A DNA stretch of 10,167 nt from Dysgonamonadaceae bacterium. Lineage in GTDB: Bacteria; Bacteroidota; Bacteroidia; Bacteroidales; Azobacteroidaceae. The notes under the pieces were generated by a model. It ran no database searches and was not told the origin of the DNA. It saw only the letters and a list, made by a program, of their open reading frames with translations. This document shows, in pieces, positions 7,295 to 10,167 of this stretch; position 1 is the first letter of the stretch; each line of letters opens with the position of its first letter. The translations under genes and the position numbers were made by a program. The stretch is from the NCBI GenBank assembly GCA_031287395.1, contig JAITTA010000097.1, positions 1-10,167 on the forward strand, given 5' to 3'.

Positions 7295-7343
7295 GCAGGG
7301 TTCGGAGTTTTGAACCTGTACTTATATGATATAGAATCCCTGC
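7295..7343 (+). other. Two alternative hairpins in the 64-base leader of the M23 gene
   Basis: The arm GCAGGGTTC (7295-7303) can pair with GAATCCCTGC (7334-7343), nine pairs with one bulged T. It can instead pair with GAACCTG (7312-7318), seven pairs with one bulged G. The two structures exclude each other because they share the 5' arm. Neither is followed by a T-run. No good TAnnTTTG box is seen in this gap, so the M23 gene may depend on read-through. Confidence 0.35.
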
Positions 7344-7354
7344 GAAAGAAAGCA

Positions 7355-8215
7355 ATGAAACACCAAAAGAAAAAATCGACTTTTTGGAAAAAGATGCGCT
7401 TCAAATACAAGCTCTCTTTTCTGAATGAAAACACCCTCGAAGAGGTTTTTTCATTCCGTGTTTCCAGGCTTTCGGCTTTCTGGACGGCAGTTGCATTTGC
7501 TTCGATATTGATACTTTTAACGTCGGTGGTCATTATTACTACTCCAATCAGAAATTATCTTCCCGGATACCTGCCTGCGGAAGTGAGGCAAAAAATTATT
7601 GATAATGCTTTGAAAGCAGATTCCCTGGAACAATTATTGGCAGTACAAACCGTTTATCTGAATAATATCGGAGGAATATTACGGGGAGATCTGACGATTG
7701 ATTCCGTGAGGCCGGTCGATTCTCTGAAAAACGGGAACATTCCGGAACTCGGTAAATCGAAAGAGACTGCTGCATTTATTGAACGGTTTGAAGAGGACGA
7801 GAAGTATAATCTGAGTTCGCTCTCATCTTCCGCTTCAATACCTGATAATATTATTTTCTACCGGCCGGTGAATGGAATCGTTTCCTCACATTTTAGTCAA
7901 AAAGATAAACATTACGGGACCGATATTGCATCCGATTCAAAAGAAAGTATTCTGGCTACAATGAGAGGGAGTGTTATATTTACCGGCTTTGATGCAAATG
8001 CCGGGTATGTGATGCAAATACAACATCAGAACGGGTTTATATCTATATACAAGCATTGTGCATTGTTATTGAAAAATGTAGGAGATGAAGTCAGTGCCGG
8101 AGAGGTGATCGCATTGGTTGGAAATACAGGCCAACTGACTACCGGACCACATTTGCATTTTGAGTTGTGGTACAGGGGAACTCCGGTGGACCCGGAAGAA
8201 TTTATTACATTCTGA
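7355..8215 (+). CDS. Membrane-anchored M23 (LytM-type) metallopeptidase
   Basis: A 286-residue envelope protein, likely a peptidoglycan endopeptidase cutting peptide cross-links. It has a basic cytoplasmic N-terminus (1-38), one membrane segment at about 41-63, a linker with short helical stretches, and an M23 domain from about 165 to the end. The zinc ligands are intact: H186 and D190 in HYGTD, and H268 of the His-Leu-His motif. The additional catalytic histidines are H234 (Lys-His-Cys) and H266. It is therefore predicted to be active, unlike degenerate LytM activators such as EnvC. Upstream in-frame ATG 7238 would overlap the S46 gene by 53 bases. ATG 7355, preceded by a purine-rich GAAAGAAAG, gives the normal basic N-terminus for the family. 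Its TGA directly abuts the dxr ATG, so the two are probably translated together. This gene commonly precedes dxr in Bacteroidales. Confidence 0.9.
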   Translation: MKHQKKKSTFWKKMRFKYKLSFLNENTLEEVFSFRVSRLSAFWTAVAFASILILLTSVVIITTPIRNYLPGYLPAEVRQKIIDNALKADSLEQLLAVQTVYLNNIGGILRGDLTIDSVRPVDSLKNGNIPELGKSKETAAFIERFEEDEKYNLSSLSSSASIPDNIIFYRPVNGIVSSHFSQKDKHYGTDIASDSKESILATMRGSVIFTGFDANAGYVMQIQHQNGFISIYKHCALLLKNVGDEVSAGEVIALVGNTGQLTTGPHLHFELWYRGTPVDPEEFITF

Positions 8216-9388
8216 ATGAAACGACAAATAGCTATTTTAGGTTCTACCGGTTCCATTGGAACGCAGGCGCTGGATGTGATCCGGGAGCATCCGGACAGAT
8301 TTGAAGTTTATGCGCTTACCGCTAACAACCAGGTCGATTTATTGATCAGACAGGCCCGTGAATTCCTGCCGGAAATGGTTGTTATTGCCAATGAACAAAA
8401 ATATGAATACCTGAAGGAATCGTTGAGCGATCTTCCTGTCAAGGTATGGGCCGGAACTGATGCCATTGCCCAGGTTGTACAGGCAGAACCGGTCGATATT
8501 GTCCTGACGGCCATGGTCGGATATTCCGGATTGAGACCTACTATTGAAGCGATTCGGGCCGGGAAAATGATTGCGTTGGCAAATAAGGAAACCTTGGTCG
8601 TTGCAGGAGAATTGATTACTCAACTGGCCCTGGAATATAAAACCCCGATTCTTCCGGTCGATTCCGAACATTCTGCAATTTTTCAATGCCTTGTAGGTGA
8701 GGGTGATAACTCGGTTGAAAAGATTATTCTGACGGCTTCTGGAGGACCCTTCCGTAAGTACAGCCTGAAAGAATTGGAGTCAGTGACTAAAGAACAGGCA
8801 TTGAAACACCCGAACTGGAACATGGGCGCCAAGGTGACAATTGACTCTGCCTCTTTGATGAATAAAGGTTTTGAAATGATTGAAGCGAAATGGTTGTTCG
8901 ATGTTGCACCGGAACAGATACAAGTATTGGTGCATCCTCAATCAATCATTCATTCGATGGTTCAATTTTCCGATTCTTCCGTCAAGGCTCAATTGGGGAT
9001 GCCGGACATGCATCTTCCGATTCAATATGCTCTGGCATATCCCGATAGATTGAATGCATCGTTTGAACGTCTTGACTTTACAAAATATACATCGTTGACA
9101 TTTGAGGAACCCGACAGAAGTAAATTCAGAAATCTTGGTTTTGCTTTTGAAGCGATTCGTCAAGGAGGAAACAGGCCTTGCGTTCTGAATGCTGCCAATG
9201 AAATCGTAGTTGCTGCATTCTTACAGGATAAAATAGGATTTTTACAAATGAGTGATGTCATTGAACTGACAATGGAAAAGGTTTCTTTTGTTGCATCACC
9301 GGAATATGAAGATTATGTACAAACCGATGCGGAAGCGAGAGCTACCGCATTCTCAATTCTTAATTTAAAAAGATGGAAACAGTTTTAA
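8216..9388 (+). CDS. dxr: 1-deoxy-D-xylulose 5-phosphate reductoisomerase
   Basis: A 390-residue cytosolic enzyme that rearranges and reduces DXP to MEP with NADPH, the first committed step of the MEP isoprenoid pathway. NADPH loop: GSTGSIG near 9-15. Central motifs: ANKETLVVAG, then DSEHS with metal ligands D149 and E151, then LTASGGPFR. The flexible-loop region is HPNWNMGAKVTIDSASLMNKGFE, with the third metal ligand E220. Substrate-site VHPQSIIHSMV follows, then the C-terminal helical domain with NAANE. All catalytic residues are present and the length is normal. The start codon follows the M23 stop with no gap, and the last 16 bases overlap rseP. No separate promoter is visible, so this gene should be expressed with the M23 gene. 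Its products feed quinones and the undecaprenyl carrier lipid used for glycan synthesis. Confidence 0.97.
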   Translation: MKRQIAILGSTGSIGTQALDVIREHPDRFEVYALTANNQVDLLIRQAREFLPEMVVIANEQKYEYLKESLSDLPVKVWAGTDAIAQVVQAEPVDIVLTAMVGYSGLRPTIEAIRAGKMIALANKETLVVAGELITQLALEYKTPILPVDSEHSAIFQCLVGEGDNSVEKIILTASGGPFRKYSLKELESVTKEQALKHPNWNMGAKVTIDSASLMNKGFEMIEAKWLFDVAPEQIQVLVHPQSIIHSMVQFSDSSVKAQLGMPDMHLPIQYALAYPDRLNASFERLDFTKYTSLTFEEPDRSKFRNLGFAFEAIRQGGNRPCVLNAANEIVVAAFLQDKIGFLQMSDVIELTMEKVSFVASPEYEDYVQTDAEARATAFSILNLKRWKQF

Positions 9389-10167
9389 TAAAAGCATTAC
9401 AGTTAGTTTTAAGTTTATCAATCCTTGTTATTGTCCATGAGTTTGGGCACTTTATTTTTGCAAAGGTATTTAAAGTCCGGGTTGAAAAATTTTATTTGTT
9501 TTTCAATCCCTGGTTTACTCCCTTCAAATACAAACCTAAAAACAGTGAGACGGAATACGGCATCGGTTGGTTGCCTTTGGGTGGGTATGTAAAACTTTCG
9601 GGAATGATGGACGAAAGTATGGATAAGGATCAACTGAGCCAACCCGAACAACCTTGGGAATTCCGTTCCAAACCTTCCTGGAAACGTCTTTTAATTATGG
9701 TTGGAGGCGTTTTGATGAATTTTATTCTGGCATTTTTTATTTATGCCATGATTTTATTTCATTGGGGAGATGAATACATCCCTTTCCGGAATTATACCAT
9801 GGGGTTTGCTTATAATGAGAAAGCGAAGAATGCAGGGTTTCAGGACGGTGATGTTCCTTTGGAAGCAGATGGAGTGAAGTTGGAATCCATAGAAATAAAA
9901 ACTCTGATGCATTTGGCGGAAGCCAAACAAGTGACCGTACTCCGTAACGGCCGGGAAGCTGTTGTGAATTTACCGGAAGGATTTCATAAAGTCCTTTTGG
10001 ATGAAGAAAGTCTGTTTATTAAGCCCCGTATTCCGTTTGTTGTTCAGGCAGTTTCCAATGGAACTCCGGCAAAAAAAGCCGGATTGGAACCCAATGATAG
10101 TCTTGTAGGTATAGGAGAACGGACGGATATGTCGTTTGATGACTTATCCCAGGCTTTCGGAGAGAAT
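9373..10167 (+). CDS. rseP: RseP family site-2 intramembrane metalloprotease (3' end outside window)
   Basis: The frame is open from ATG 9373 to the right edge, 265 residues seen of about 440-450 usual. The first membrane segment carries the zinc motif HEFGH (H22, E23, H26). It is followed by a conserved loop ending GIGWLPLGGYVKLSGMMDE. A second membrane segment (about 112-132, LIMVGGVLMNFILAFFIYAMI) has the family GGxxMN motif. A degenerate first PDZ domain comes next. A second PDZ begins at about 220, with the carboxylate-loop region VQAVSNGTPAKKAGLEPNDSLVGIGE. The third ligand region (NPDG-like) lies beyond the window. RseP cuts membrane-spanning segments, classically anti-sigma factors and leftover signal peptides; the substrate here is unknown. 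It overlaps dxr by 16 bases, suggesting coupled translation. The dxr-rseP pair is a widespread bacterial arrangement. Confidence 0.95.
   Translation, partial: METVLIKALQLVLSLSILVIVHEFGHFIFAKVFKVRVEKFYLFFNPWFTPFKYKPKNSETEYGIGWLPLGGYVKLSGMMDESMDKDQLSQPEQPWEFRSKPSWKRLLIMVGGVLMNFILAFFIYAMILFHWGDEYIPFRNYTMGFAYNEKAKNAGFQDGDVPLEADGVKLESIEIKTLMHLAEAKQVTVLRNGREAVVNLPEGFHKVLLDEESLFIKPRIPFVVQAVSNGTPAKKAGLEPNDSLVGIGERTDMSFDDLSQAFGEN

Noticed and set aside
7238..7354. Upstream ATG extending the M23 protein by 39 residues
   Set aside because: It overlaps the end of the S46 gene, and ATG 7355 gives the typical short basic N-terminus with a purine-rich leader.
7066..7533. Minus-strand open frame of 155 codons across the S46-M23 junction
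   Set aside because: It is antisense to two well-supported genes, its peptide resembles no family I know, and it has no matching promoter box that I could see.
1..10167. CRISPR array, tRNA, rRNA, insertion sequence or phage genes
   Set aside because: I saw no regularly spaced repeats, transposase motifs or tRNA-like cloverleaf signatures on either strand.

Overview
The window looks like a stretch of Bacteroidota chromosome, most likely order Bacteroidales. Three things point there. The promoters that can be seen have the Bacteroidota -7 box (TAnnTTTG). Translation starts have A-rich leaders rather than strong Shine-Dalgarno sites. The gene content includes an S46 dipeptidyl-peptidase, a Bacteroidota-style polysaccharide-deacetylase-like protein, and the M23 peptidase-dxr-rseP order. 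I cannot name the genus.

Positions 1-480 hold no intact gene. They contain three apparent remnants: a cupin piece on the + strand that is cut off by the window edge and broken near 73, a short minus-strand piece resembling the start of a MarR-type regulator, and a minus-strand thioredoxin tail that has lost its CxxC half and its cis-proline. This looks like a small redox/stress locus that has decayed.

Positions 453-5102 are a co-directional run: polysaccharide-deacetylase-like protein, upp (uracil salvage), ruvB (Holliday-junction motor) and a 14-segment polysaccharide flippase of the MOP superfamily. A good promoter precedes the first gene and a likely internal promoter precedes upp. The ruvB stop and the flippase start overlap by 13 bases. 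The deacetylase and flippase are plausible partners in surface-glycan work; upp and ruvB are housekeeping genes.

Positions 5096-10167 hold a secreted S46 peptidase with the glycine that marks the DPP7 (hydrophobic-specific) type. It is followed by a tight envelope/isoprenoid unit: a membrane-anchored M23 (LytM-type) endopeptidase, dxr (MEP pathway) and the 5' part of rseP (site-2 protease), which runs off the window. A perfect 10-bp inverted repeat spans the flippase stop codon and the -7 box of the S46 gene.

Every intact gene belongs to a recognisable family, and I saw no convincing new multi-gene system. The items most worth a second look are the decayed locus at the left edge, the two inverted repeats at 70-88 and 5096-5133, and the altered metal site of the deacetylase-like protein.
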